From positions 1 through 63,283 of the forward strand of contig CAIQVJ010000114.1 in assembly GCA_903875225.1 (NCBI GenBank): a stretch of DNA of 63,283 nt, read 5' to 3'. This document shows, one piece after another, positions 9,691 to 17,913 of the stretch (positions are counted from its first letter, which is position 1; each line of letters begins with the position of its first letter). The position numbers and the translations under genes were made by a program. The DNA is from an uncultured Pseudomonadota bacterium (GTDB lineage Bacteria; Myxococcota_A; UBA796; SXON01). The notes below the pieces were generated by a model. The model saw only the letters and a program-made list of their open reading frames with translations, was not told the DNA's origin and ran no database searches.

Positions 9691-10224
9691 ATGATCCGCC
9701 CGTCGACCGCCTCCGATGTCCCGGCCATCACCGCGATCTACTCGTGGAACGTGCTGAACGGGCTCGGGACCTTCGAGGAGGTGCCGCCGAGCGAGGGCGA
9801 GATGGCGCGACGCCGCGAGGCCGTGCTCGGGTACGGCCTGCCCTGGCTGGTGGCCGAGGAGGGCGGCGAGGTCGTGGGCTACGCCTACGCGGGGCCGTTC
9901 CGGCTACGTGCGGCGTACCGCTACACCGTGGAGGACAGCGTGTACCTCGCGCCGGACGCGGTCGGACAGGGGATCGGACGCGCGCTGCTCGCTGCGTTGA
10001 TCCGCGACTGCGAGGCCCTCGGGCTGCGCCAGATGATCGCGGGCATCGGCGACAGCGGAAACCTGGCCTCCATCGCGCTGCACCGCTCGCTCGGGTTCGA
10101 GCCGCGCGGGGTCTTCACGGCGGTGGGGTTCAAGTTCGGGCGCTGGGTGGACGTGCCGTGGCTGCAGCTTGCGCTGAACGGCGGCGACGAGGGCGTACCA
10201 TCCGGTCCGGGCCTCACGTTCTGA
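9691..10224 (+). CDS. GNAT acetyltransferase, phosphinothricin/methionine-sulfoximine type
   Basis: 177 residues with the GNAT fold. It starts 'MIRPSTASDVPAITAIYSWN', carries the acetyl-CoA-binding motif A as 'VGQGIGRALLAAL' (about residues 88-100) and the family feature 'ASIALHRSLGFEPRGVF' near the C-terminus. These features match the Bar/Pat/YncA subfamily, which N-acetylates phosphinothricin or methionine sulfoximine; the physiological substrate here is unknown. It stands alone, divergent from the methylase gene, and converges on the YbhN-like gene. Confidence 0.85.
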   Translation: MIRPSTASDVPAITAIYSWNVLNGLGTFEEVPPSEGEMARRREAVLGYGLPWLVAEEGGEVVGYAYAGPFRLRAAYRYTVEDSVYLAPDAVGQGIGRALLAALIRDCEALGLRQMIAGIGDSGNLASIALHRSLGFEPRGVFTAVGFKFGRWVDVPWLQLALNGGDEGVPSGPGLTF

Positions 10225-10246
10225 GGCCGCCGGCCTCCACGAACGC

Positions 10247-11203
10247 CTACCCGACTCGATCCTCTGCCGGGAGCGGCAGCAACGCACTCACCGCCTCCAG
10301 CGCGAACTCCACCAGCGTGAGCAGGATGCGGTGTCCCACGGCCCACGCGAGGGCGACAGGGCCGGTCGCCACCGCCCCCAGCCCGGCGACGATCAGCCCC
10401 TCGCGCACCCCGATCCCCGCCGGGCTCACGCTCACCAGCTGGCCCCCCACGTAGGAGGCCACGAACCACGTGACGAGCAGCGCGGTGCCCGGCGGATCGC
10501 CCGGAGCGGTGGCCTGGCAGAAGAACGCGAACGAGAGCCCCAGCAGGCCCCAACCGAGCGCGTTGCCGATCACCAGCAGCACCTGCCACGCCGCGGGCAC
10601 GTCCAGCACCAGCCCGGGCAGGCGGTCGAGGACCGCCGGGAACCACCGCGCGATCAGCCCGAGCGCGGGCCACATCAGCACGGACCCGAGCAGCGACCCA
10701 AGCGCGAGCGCGACGATCACGCCTCCGGACACGGGCTGGTCGGACTGCACGGGCAGGAAGAGGAGGCCGACGCCGCCGAGCAGCCCGGAGCCCGCGAGCA
10801 GCAGAAGGCTCTCCCACACCACCAGCATCACCCCCGCCGTGGCGGGGATCCCGAGCCGCGCACCCAGCCGCACCCGCTCCGACACCAGGACCAGCTTTCC
10901 AGGGATGTACCGGAAGAAGTATCCGATGAACCACATCCGGGCGAAGCCGAGCCAGAACGTCCGACCCGTCACGTTGGGCAGCCTGGCGAGCAGGACGCCA
11001 ACGCCCGAGACCACCATGAGTGTCAGGAGCCCGAGCGCGCCGGCGAGCGCCGCCGCTGCCGCCTGCGCCGGCCGGAACGCGAGCCCGGAAGCCTGGATCG
11101 ATCCCCAGGAGGCCTGCAGTTGCATGACGCTCCACACGACGATCCCGATCGCCAGCACCCAGCGTGCGATCGCGGCGGCACGCCCTCGGAGGACAGTCAG
11201 CAT
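10247..11203 (-). CDS. YbhN/MprF-N-type flippase-like membrane protein
   Basis: 318 residues from ATG 11203 (MLTVLRGRAAAIARWVLAI). The longer open frame upstream is not needed and would run into the divergent gene's leader. About eight hydrophobic helices are visible. 'FWLGFARMWFIGYFFRYIPG' is typical of the lysylphosphatidylglycerol synthase transmembrane family (UPF0104, PF03706), together with the C-terminal 'SPAGIGVREGLIV' motif, which is the family's best mark. Members act in lipid or polyprenyl-lipid translocation; the substrate here is unknown. Confidence 0.85.
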   Translation of the reverse strand: MLTVLRGRAAAIARWVLAIGIVVWSVMQLQASWGSIQASGLAFRPAQAAAAALAGALGLLTLMVVSGVGVLLARLPNVTGRTFWLGFARMWFIGYFFRYIPGKLVLVSERVRLGARLGIPATAGVMLVVWESLLLLAGSGLLGGVGLLFLPVQSDQPVSGGVIVALALGSLLGSVLMWPALGLIARWFPAVLDRLPGLVLDVPAAWQVLLVIGNALGWGLLGLSFAFFCQATAPGDPPGTALLVTWFVASYVGGQLVSVSPAGIGVREGLIVAGLGAVATGPVALAWAVGHRILLTLVEFALEAVSALLPLPAEDRVG

Positions 11204-11276
11204 CGGCGCGCACGTAGCACGCGGTCGGCGGCACCGGTGTTTCCCACGAGACCACGTCTGTGCTACCACTGTCATC

Positions 11277-13592
11277 ATGGTTCCCGGGCTTTTCCTCCTT
11301 CTCGCTGCGGCTTGCACGTCGCGGGCAGGTGCGCCGGCGCCCTTCGTGAGGGAAGATGCCGACCTTCGTCCGGGCTCCCGGCTCGTGGAGGAGCGGCTCG
11401 CCGCCGGGGAGCCGGTGCCGTCGCTGGCGGAGATGCGGGGGATCAACGGGGTGGAGGTCGATGGCATGGCCGTGCCCCCGCCCACCGCCTGGGACTTCAC
11501 GCCGCCCGACACGATCCGGGTGTGGCGTTCGAGCCTGGGCGGCTCGTCGTCGTGTGACGGTCCAGTCGATGTCGTACCCTTCGAGGACTACGTGAAGGGT
11601 GTGCTCGGCGACGAATGGATCTCGTCGTGGCGGGACGAATCGCTCATGGCCGGCGCCGTGGCGGTCCGCAGCTACTCGGCATGGTGGGTGAACGCTGGCG
11701 GAAAGTACGACTGCGCCGACATCTGCGACACCACCTCCTGCCAGGTGTACGACGAGACGGGGTACGCATCCACCGACGCGGCCGGGGCAGCGACGGAGGG
11801 GGAGTACGCCGTGAACGGGGTGAGCCTGGAGTACACCGAGTACTCGGCCGAGAACGGGGATCCCACAGCGGATGGCGTCTCCGATCCCTACTGCAGCGGC
11901 GAGGCTGTGAACGGGCACGGGCGCGGGATGTGTCAGTGGGGGACGGAGCGCTGGGCGTACTACGAGGGGGCCGATCACTGCTGGATGGTCGAGCACTACT
12001 ACCCGGGCGCGACGTGCGCGGTCATCGGCGTGGACGAGGACGGCGACGGCTTCGAATCGGACGACTGTGACGACACGAACGCGGCGGTGCACCCCGGGGC
12101 GTTGGAGTACTGCAACGGGTACGACGACAACTGCGATGGCGCCATCGACGAGCCCACCGCGGTGGACGCCGCGACGTGGTACCGCGATGCCGATGACGAC
12201 GGCTACGGCGACCCTGCGGTCGTCGAACCCGCGTGTGTCCAGCCCGCCGGCTGGGTCGCCGACGACACGGACTGCAACGACGCGAACGCGATGGCCTGGC
12301 CGGGGGCGTTCGAGCTCTGTGACAGCGTGGACAACGACTGTGCAGGCGACGTCGACGAGGGCTACGACGCCGATGCCGACGGGTTCAGCACGTGCATGGG
12401 CGACTGCGACGACATGGACCCCGGCACGCACCCGTATGCAACGGAGGTCGTCGACGACCTCGACAATGACTGCAACTGGCGCGTGGACGACCGGACCGAT
12501 GTGTACGACGACGACCGCGACGGATGGACCGAGGCGCAGGGCGACTGCGCGGACGGGGACGCGCTGCGGTTTCCCGGGGCGCCCGAGTCGGCGAACGGCA
12601 AGGACGACGACTGCGACGGGCTGGTGGACGAGGGCACGGTCGCGAGCGACGACGATGCCGACGGGTGGACGGATGCCGCGGGCGACTGCGACGACTCGGA
12701 CCCGGCGATCGCTCCGGGCGCGACCGAGGTGGCGAACGGTCGCGACGACGACTGCGATGGCCGCGTGGACGAGGGCACGGCGAACGGAGACGACGACGGG
12801 GACGGCTACACCGAGTCTGCAGGTGACTGCGACGACGCGAGTCGGACCGTGAACCCCGGCGCCGAGGAGCTCCCCGATGGGGTCGACAACGACTGCGACG
12901 GCGTCGTGGACGAGGGCACGGTGCTGGGAGACGCCGACGGGGACGGGTGCTCCGCGGCGACGGGCGACTGCGACGACGCCGATCCGGACACGTTCCCCGG
13001 CGCCGTCGAACTCCCCGATGGCCTCGACAACGACTGCGACGGCACCGTGGATGACGAGACCGACGCGTTCGACGACGACCACGACGGGTGGACCGAGCAG
13101 GCGGGCGACTGCGACGACGCGGATGCACGGAGCTACCCGGGTGCTGCCGAGCGCGCGGACGGGCGCGACAACAACTGCGATGGCGTGATCGACGACCACA
13201 CGGCCGCCGGCGACGACGACGCGGACGGCTACTCCGAGGACGATGGCGACTGCAACGACAAGGATGGCCTCGTCTGGCCCGGCGCCCCCGAGAGCCTGAA
13301 CCTGCTCGACGACGACTGCGACGGGGTCGTGGACGACCACACGCTCCAGTTCGACGACGATCACGATGGCTGGGCCGAGACGGATGGCGACTGCGACGAT
13401 GGCGACGCCTTCGTGTACCCCGGAGCGCCGGAGCACATGGACGGCCGCGACGACGACTGCGACGGGGTGAGCGAGCGGGCCGAGGGCTGGTCGTGCGGGA
13501 CCGCCGGTTCCGGAGGGCAGGGGTGGGCCCTGCCCGTGGCGATCGGGCTCCTGGCGGTGCGCCGGCGGTCCCGGTCCCGGGTCAGGGCGTAG
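11277..13592 (+). CDS. SpoIID-domain protein fused to MopE repeats, C-terminal anchor
   Basis: 771 residues from ATG 11277 (MVPGLFLLLAAACTS, signal with a possible lipobox). Residues about 95-250 form a SpoIID/LytB-like domain: 'FEDYVKGVLGDEW', 'ESLMAGAVAVRSYSAWW', 'TTSCQVYDE' and 'GHGRGMCQWGTERWA' followed by 'YYPGA'. SpoIID is a lytic transglycosylase acting on denuded peptidoglycan. After it come about ten MopE-type metal-binding repeats, then 'SCGTAGSGGQGWALP', a short hydrophobic stretch and RRRSRSRVR, a MYXO-CTERM-like tail. SpoIID domains are known on their own; the fusion to a long MopE stalk suggests a surface- or envelope-displayed peptidoglycan- or glycan-active enzyme. The last codons overlap a symporter-tail scar. 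Confidence 0.85.
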   Translation: MVPGLFLLLAAACTSRAGAPAPFVREDADLRPGSRLVEERLAAGEPVPSLAEMRGINGVEVDGMAVPPPTAWDFTPPDTIRVWRSSLGGSSSCDGPVDVVPFEDYVKGVLGDEWISSWRDESLMAGAVAVRSYSAWWVNAGGKYDCADICDTTSCQVYDETGYASTDAAGAATEGEYAVNGVSLEYTEYSAENGDPTADGVSDPYCSGEAVNGHGRGMCQWGTERWAYYEGADHCWMVEHYYPGATCAVIGVDEDGDGFESDDCDDTNAAVHPGALEYCNGYDDNCDGAIDEPTAVDAATWYRDADDDGYGDPAVVEPACVQPAGWVADDTDCNDANAMAWPGAFELCDSVDNDCAGDVDEGYDADADGFSTCMGDCDDMDPGTHPYATEVVDDLDNDCNWRVDDRTDVYDDDRDGWTEAQGDCADGDALRFPGAPESANGKDDDCDGLVDEGTVASDDDADGWTDAAGDCDDSDPAIAPGATEVANGRDDDCDGRVDEGTANGDDDGDGYTESAGDCDDASRTVNPGAEELPDGVDNDCDGVVDEGTVLGDADGDGCSAATGDCDDADPDTFPGAVELPDGLDNDCDGTVDDETDAFDDDHDGWTEQAGDCDDADARSYPGAAERADGRDNNCDGVIDDHTAAGDDDADGYSEDDGDCNDKDGLVWPGAPESLNLLDDDCDGVVDDHTLQFDDDHDGWAETDGDCDDGDAFVYPGAPEHMDGRDDDCDGVSERAEGWSCGTAGSGGQGWALPVAIGLLAVRRRSRSRVRA

Positions 13593-13668
13593 CGGGCGCG
13601 CGTTCGTCGATGAGGATGGGGAGCATCCTCTCGCTCAGCACGTTCACGGCCGCGCGACCGCGCGCTCG
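13582..13668 (-). pseudogene. Symporter 3'-end fragment, copy 1
   Basis: Read on the minus strand this stretch encodes 'RGRAAVNVLSERMLPILIDE' and then RAPATP and a stop. It matches the last 28 residues of the intact dicarboxylate symporter at 23035-24258 ('RGRSAVNVLSDMMLSILIEG' plus RAPGTA and stop). There is no symporter body next to it; the frame is lost at about 13668. It is the most diverged of three same-orientation copies (others near 17798 and 23035) and overlaps the stop codon of the SpoIID-MopE gene. It is a gene remnant left by duplication or recombination. Confidence 0.8.
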
Positions 13669-14072
13669 CCAGGGGCGACACCAACGGCCTTGCAGGAACA
13701 CGTCGCGGCCCCGCGGGAGGGGTCCATCAGGCGCAGGTCCATGCTGCTGCCCCATGCTTCAGCGGTCCACCTCTGCTGCTCGCGACTCGCCACGCGAACC
13801 CCGAGCGCAGGTTCAGCGGCCTTCTTCCACATCCGGGACCGCCCGCAGCGCATCACCCAACTCGACTCGCTCAACGCCCGCTCACCGTTGGTGCGCAGCG
13901 CGCCAAGGTCGAGCCCGTCGAGCAGCAGGTGCCCATCCGCCGTCAGTTCGATGCCCGCGGTCGGCGGAGGTGCACATCCGGCGAGGCCCAGGCCGGCGAC
14001 GGTCAGACACACGCCCAGGGAAACCCGGTGCAATCGAGCACCTGTGGGCGCAGGATGAGGGAGAGGGAACAT
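13644..14072 (-). CDS. Small putative lipoprotein, no known domain
   Basis: 142 residues from ATG 14072 (MFPLPHPAPTG). The N-terminus has Arg/His followed by 'VSLGVCLTVAGLGLAGC', a convincing lipobox. The rest ('ELTADGHLLLDGLDLGALR') has ordinary protein composition but no family recognised. The last ten codons run into the symporter-tail remnant in another frame, so the native 3' end may have been lost and the present stop acquired. No clear ribosome-binding site was seen. It could be a decaying gene. Confidence 0.5.
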   Translation of the reverse strand: MFPLPHPAPTGARLHRVSLGVCLTVAGLGLAGCAPPPTAGIELTADGHLLLDGLDLGALRTNGERALSESSWVMRCGRSRMWKKAAEPALGVRVASREQQRWTAEAWGSSMDLRLMDPSRGAATCSCKAVGVAPGERAVARP

Positions 14073-14164
14073 GAAGGGTCTGCTCGTGAATGCCCCCTGG
14101 CAGGTCACACTCCCCGGCAGTCTCTGCAAGCCCTTCGTCACGCCGAAAGCCGCGTTGCAGGACC

Positions 14165-14205
14165 GGAGGAGAGATGGGATGAGGCGGCCGGTGCTCCACC
14201 TGGAC
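14165..14205. repeat. 41-bp dispersed repeat, copy A
   Basis: The segment around 'GAGAGATGGGATGAGGCGGC' is repeated with about four mismatches at 18904-18944. Both copies lie in gene-poor, scar-rich DNA, and copy B is immediately upstream of a 51-bp palindrome array. It shows that the two intergenic regions share ancestry. No function is evident. Confidence 0.8.
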
Positions 14206-14262
14206 CACATCGTGCATCCTGATAGGAGCGAAGCTCAAGGGAGTCACGGGCCATGATCGATC

Positions 14263-14580
14263 TTACCCGGTGTGTTGTTGGCGTCGACCCCAACGGTCGA
14301 TCTCGCCGACGTCGGTCAACGCGCAGAACCCACCCCCGTAGTACATATCCGCGACGCGGACGTAGGAGCCCTTCCGTGGGCCACCAACACACTCCCCGGA
14401 GCCACAACTCCCGGTGAAGACGGCCTCGCCGTCGACCACGGTCGCGGTCGTGATCCCCCCGACGCCGATCGCTGTCACGACCCCTGGAGCAACGTCGCAC
14501 CCGTCATGGTAGGTGCAGTCTCCCCAGCATCCTCCCGGGTTGACTGTCCCTGCCGGACGGCGAATTGATACGTCGTTTTC
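14263..14580 (-). pseudogene. 3' fragment of a Cys-rich exported protein gene
   Basis: The minus-strand frame from about 14580 to the stop at 14263 reads as sensible protein: 'NPGGCWGDCTYHDGCDVAPG', 'ATVVDGEAVFTGSCGSGEC', 'YVRVADMYYGGGFCALTDVG'. It has eight Cys, suggesting an extracellular disulfide-rich domain. There is no usable start codon in this part; upstream, the frame only continues as a shadow of the divergent beta-helix gene. I therefore take it as the severed C-terminal end of a lost gene. The rest of 14073-14634 holds repeat copy A and no other gene that I can support. Confidence 0.5.
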
Positions 14581-14623
14581 CGGGGGAGGGGGGCAGGAGA
14601 GCGTCCAGCAAAACCGCGCATGG

Positions 14624-14629
14624 TACACT
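14624..14629 (+). promoter_or_regulatory. -10 box TACACT, leaderless start
   Basis: TACACT ends 5 bases before ATG 14635. Initiation about 7 bases after a -10 box would fall on or next to the start codon, so the beta-helix mRNA would have no leader. No Shine-Dalgarno is placed for this ATG. The same arrangement recurs at several other genes in the window. Confidence 0.55.
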
Positions 14630-14634
14630 GACAA

Positions 14635-17600
14635 ATGCTTACGGCAATGCTGATCTTCGCGTGCGCGGGTCATCCACCCCAGAAGCCCGCGCCGGATTCC
14701 GACACCATCTGCGCCGAGGGCGAGGTGCTCGACGGCGAGATCTGCGTGCCCGAGGCCTGCGGGGTCGGGACGTGGGGGAACCTGCCGGTGGACGGGAACA
14801 CGATGTATGTGAACATCGAAGCGTCCGACGGCGGGGAAGGGTCCGAGGCCGCGCCGCTGACCTCGATCCAGGCAGCCGTGGACCTCGCAGGGGATCGCGG
14901 CGGGGGACTCGTCGCCGTGGCCGCGGGAACGTACGTCGAGGTCATCGCGATGGGGAGCGGGCACGACGGGGTGACGATGGCGGGGAGGTGCAAGGAGATG
15001 GTCACGATCGACGCGAGCAAGGGAGATGACGTACCCGCCATCGAGATGATTGGGAAAGGGAAGATGCCGGAGATCGCGGTCGAGGGAGTGACGGTGACAG
15101 GGGGGACGTACATCGGCATCTGGGTGGAGAATACGACGCTGGCGGTGAGCTCGAGCGATGCAATGGCGAACGCTTTGGTGGGCATACTCGCCCTCCGCGC
15201 AGATGTGGACCTCGACGGCGTCGGGGTCTACGGAACGACCCAGGACAGCCACGGGAACTACGGCCGGGGAATCGATGCCGAGAGCGGCACCTCCCTCACC
15301 GCCACAGGCTGCACTATCCAGGAAAGCCAGGAAATCGGTGTGTTGGCGTCAGAGGTCGGTACGAAGGTCGATCTCGTTGACACCCGAGTTCTCGGCGCGG
15401 CGGCGCTCTCCGAGGGCGCACTCGGTCGCGGTGTCGTCGTTCAGGACGGCGCCGCCCTGACGGCCACCGGCTGCACGGTTCAGGGGAACACCGACGTGGG
15501 TGTGTTCGCGTCGAGCACGGGAACGAGCGCCGACCTTGTGGACACGCAGGTCCTTGACACTGCCCCCGCCGCCGCCGGCAACTCAGGCTGCGCCATCGTG
15601 GTTCAGGGCGGTGCAGCGCTGACCGCCAGGGGATGCACCCTCCGGGGGAGCAGCGACGCAGGCCTGGCCGCCCTGGACGCGGGAACAACGGTAGACCTCG
15701 TGGATACCGAGGTGCTCGACACGGCCGCGAACCGCGACGACACCGGGGGCAACGGCATCAGGGTCCGGGACGGCGCGGCGCTCACCGCCACCGGTTGCAC
15801 AGTCCAGGGGAACCTCGAGGTCGGCGTGCTGGCGACAGGCGCAGGGGCGGCCGTCGATCTTGTGGACACGAGAGTCCTGGACACGGCCCCGAGCCCAAAC
15901 GGCGTTGGCGGGTACGGTGTCGCGGTCCAGGATGGAGCAGAGCTCACAGCCGTCGGCTGCACCATACAGCGAAGCACCCAGCTCGGCGTGGGCGCGCAGG
16001 ACGTTGGGACCACCGTCGATCTGCTGGACACCGAGGTGCTCGACACATCCCCGAGTCCTGACGGCACCGGGGGTGGCGGCATCGGGGTGGCGGCGGGCGC
16101 AGCGTTCACCGCCACAGGCTGCACCATCCAGGGGAACACCGAAGTCGGCGTGGCAGTCATGAACAGTGGCACGAGCGTCGACCTCGTGGACACCACGATT
16201 TTCGACACATCCCCCGCACCTGACGGCACGTACGGCCGCGGTGTCAACGTCGAGGACGGCGCAGCGCTCACCGCCACGCGCTGCACGCTCCAGAGGAACA
16301 CAACAGTAGGCGTGTACGCAACGGGCTTCGGCACGACCGCAGACCTCGTCGACACGGAGGTGCTCGACACATCCCCGAGCCCGAATGGAAACGGTGGCGC
16401 AGGCATCCAGGTCCAGGATGGCGCCGCGCTCTCGGTCAGCGGCTGCACAGTGCAGGGAAACACGAACTGGGGCGCGTTCGCGGGGGACGCTGGAACGACC
16501 CTCGACCTCGTTGACACGGCGATCCTTGATACCTCCGCGGGTGCCGATGGCAACTCCGGGTTCGGCCTCTGCGTCGCGGACGGTGCGGCGCTCAACGTCA
16601 TGGCCTGTACGATCCAGGGGAACACCCGAGCGGGCGTGGGCGTCTGGCATCCTGGAACGACCGCAAGCCTCGTGGACACCGAGGTTCTCAACACATCCCC
16701 GAGCCCTGATGGTAGGTTCGGTCGCGGCATCGACGTCAATGACGGAGCAGCGCTGACCGCCACCGGCTGCAGGGTCGAGGGGAGCTACGAGATCGGCGTG
16801 ATCGCGTCCAGCGCGGGGACGACCGTAGACCTGGTGGACACGAGGATTTTGGAGACACAAAGAGGACGCGCCACCGGGTTTGCGTCAGGCGTCACCGCCC
16901 AGAATGACGCTCTGTTGCGTGTGAGCCGCTCCGAAATCTCGGACACGGCGGGCCCTGGCCTCTTTCTCAACGGGGGCGGGCGGGCGGAGTTCGACGCTGT
17001 GCAGCTCAGGAGAAATACCTTCGCTGGCGTTGTTGTCCTGCATGCTTCTGCATGGCTGACCGACTCCACCATCACGGATACCGCCCCTGACGCCCAATGG
17101 GGGGGAGGCTTCGGGGTCTACACCATCGACCGCTTCGGCGCCCCCACCCTTTACGTCACCGACTCCACGATCGGCCCCCACGACTATGCCGCGGTCTGGC
17201 TCGACGGTCCGGGCAGCTACGACATCGAAGGCAACACGCTCTCCGGCAGCGCAGGCTTTGCCCAGGGGAGCGCCATCCTTCATGGCAACGCCGTCTTCGC
17301 CGAGAATGGCGTCACCGCCTGGGACGGCGCCACCGGCCTCATGCTCGCCGACAACACGTTCAGCGGGTCCACCGAGATCGGCGTATTACTCGACGGTTCC
17401 TCCGCGACGCTGGGCGGCAACTCCTGGTCCGACAACGGCACGGACGTGCGCCAGCAGGACTGCGACGGCCCCGATGGCATCTCCGGCCCAGACGAGAGTG
17501 GCGGCGTCGACGATGTCATCCCGCTCAACGCAGATGACCTCCTCGACGTCCCGAGCGCGCTCGTCTGCCCCACCGGCAACGTGCTTACGGCGTATGATCT

Positions 17601-17646
17601 GATGTTCACCACGCTGTACCTGCCGACTTCGGAGACTGATGGGTGA
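14635..17646 (+). CDS. Right-handed parallel beta-helix lipoprotein
   Basis: 1003 residues with a short signal MLTAMLIFAC (lipobox-like FAC). Residues about 55-120 carry the usual entrance to a pectate-lyase-like helix ('APLTSIQAAVDLAGDRGGG', 'AAGTYVEVIAMGSGHDGV'). Residues 222-761 are ten tandem 54-residue repeats, each with a 'TATGCTVQGNT' coil and a 'VDLVDTEVLDTSP' coil; less regular beta-helix coils follow to about residue 900. No catalytic site of a polysaccharide lyase or hydrolase could be recognised, so an adhesin or structural role is as likely as an enzymatic one. The gene sits between two symporter-tail scars. Confidence 0.88.
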   Translation: MLTAMLIFACAGHPPQKPAPDSDTICAEGEVLDGEICVPEACGVGTWGNLPVDGNTMYVNIEASDGGEGSEAAPLTSIQAAVDLAGDRGGGLVAVAAGTYVEVIAMGSGHDGVTMAGRCKEMVTIDASKGDDVPAIEMIGKGKMPEIAVEGVTVTGGTYIGIWVENTTLAVSSSDAMANALVGILALRADVDLDGVGVYGTTQDSHGNYGRGIDAESGTSLTATGCTIQESQEIGVLASEVGTKVDLVDTRVLGAAALSEGALGRGVVVQDGAALTATGCTVQGNTDVGVFASSTGTSADLVDTQVLDTAPAAAGNSGCAIVVQGGAALTARGCTLRGSSDAGLAALDAGTTVDLVDTEVLDTAANRDDTGGNGIRVRDGAALTATGCTVQGNLEVGVLATGAGAAVDLVDTRVLDTAPSPNGVGGYGVAVQDGAELTAVGCTIQRSTQLGVGAQDVGTTVDLLDTEVLDTSPSPDGTGGGGIGVAAGAAFTATGCTIQGNTEVGVAVMNSGTSVDLVDTTIFDTSPAPDGTYGRGVNVEDGAALTATRCTLQRNTTVGVYATGFGTTADLVDTEVLDTSPSPNGNGGAGIQVQDGAALSVSGCTVQGNTNWGAFAGDAGTTLDLVDTAILDTSAGADGNSGFGLCVADGAALNVMACTIQGNTRAGVGVWHPGTTASLVDTEVLNTSPSPDGRFGRGIDVNDGAALTATGCRVEGSYEIGVIASSAGTTVDLVDTRILETQRGRATGFASGVTAQNDALLRVSRSEISDTAGPGLFLNGGGRAEFDAVQLRRNTFAGVVVLHASAWLTDSTITDTAPDAQWGGGFGVYTIDRFGAPTLYVTDSTIGPHDYAAVWLDGPGSYDIEGNTLSGSAGFAQGSAILHGNAVFAENGVTAWDGATGLMLADNTFSGSTEIGVLLDGSSATLGGNSWSDNGTDVRQQDCDGPDGISGPDESGGVDDVIPLNADDLLDVPSALVCPTGNVLTAYDLMFTTLYLPTSETDG
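15298..16917 (+). repeat. Ten 162-bp in-frame coding repeats
   Basis: Unit starts are exactly 162 bp apart: the first ACC-GCC codon pair of the 'TATGC' motif is at 15298 and the tenth at 16756. All ten units keep length and frame, which points to recent expansion by unequal recombination. The Cys of 'GCT' is kept in nearly every unit. Confidence 0.9.
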
Positions 17647-17797
17647 CTGCGGCGTCGGGTACAGGGTGCTTCCACTGGCGCCGAGCCTTGAGTGACAGTC
17701 GATCTCGTGGACACCAAACGGCTCGACACCCGCCAACGAGGACATCGAGGCCCTCACGGTGGACAGCTCCTGTCGCAGCGCCGGTCCCCCGCCCGCG

Positions 17798-17896
17798 TCA
17801 GGCCGTGGCGGGCACTCGTCCGTCGATGAGGATGGAGAGCATCATGCCGCTGAGCACGTTCACGGCCGAACGGCCGCGCGCAATCACCCAGTCGAC
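17798..17896 (-). pseudogene. Symporter 3'-end fragment, copy 2
   Basis: The minus strand encodes VDWVIARGRSAVNVLSG, MMLSILIDGRVPATA and a stop, matching the C-terminus of the intact symporter at 23035 residue for residue except for a few changes. DNA similarity continues past the stop to about 17779 ('CCCCGCCCGCGTCA' in both), so it is a copy of DNA, not a convergent motif. It ends abruptly at the GTCGAC before the promoter of the fibrinogen-domain gene. It fills most of the 267-base gap between the beta-helix gene and that gene. Confidence 0.88.
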
Positions 17897-17901
17897 GGGT
17901 G

Positions 17902-17907
17902 TAGGAT
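17902..17907 (+). promoter_or_regulatory. -10 box TAGGAT, leaderless start
   Basis: TAGGAT ends 6 bases before ATG 17914 of the fibrinogen-domain lipoprotein. The box lies directly outside the symporter-tail copy, so the promoter begins where the scar ends. Confidence 0.45.
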
Positions 17908-17913
17908 GGATGC

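Noticed and set aside
9921..13436. A 1171-codon minus-strand open frame over the SpoIID-MopE gene and its neighbours
   Set aside because: Same cause as above; it crosses three unrelated genes in the wrong frame.
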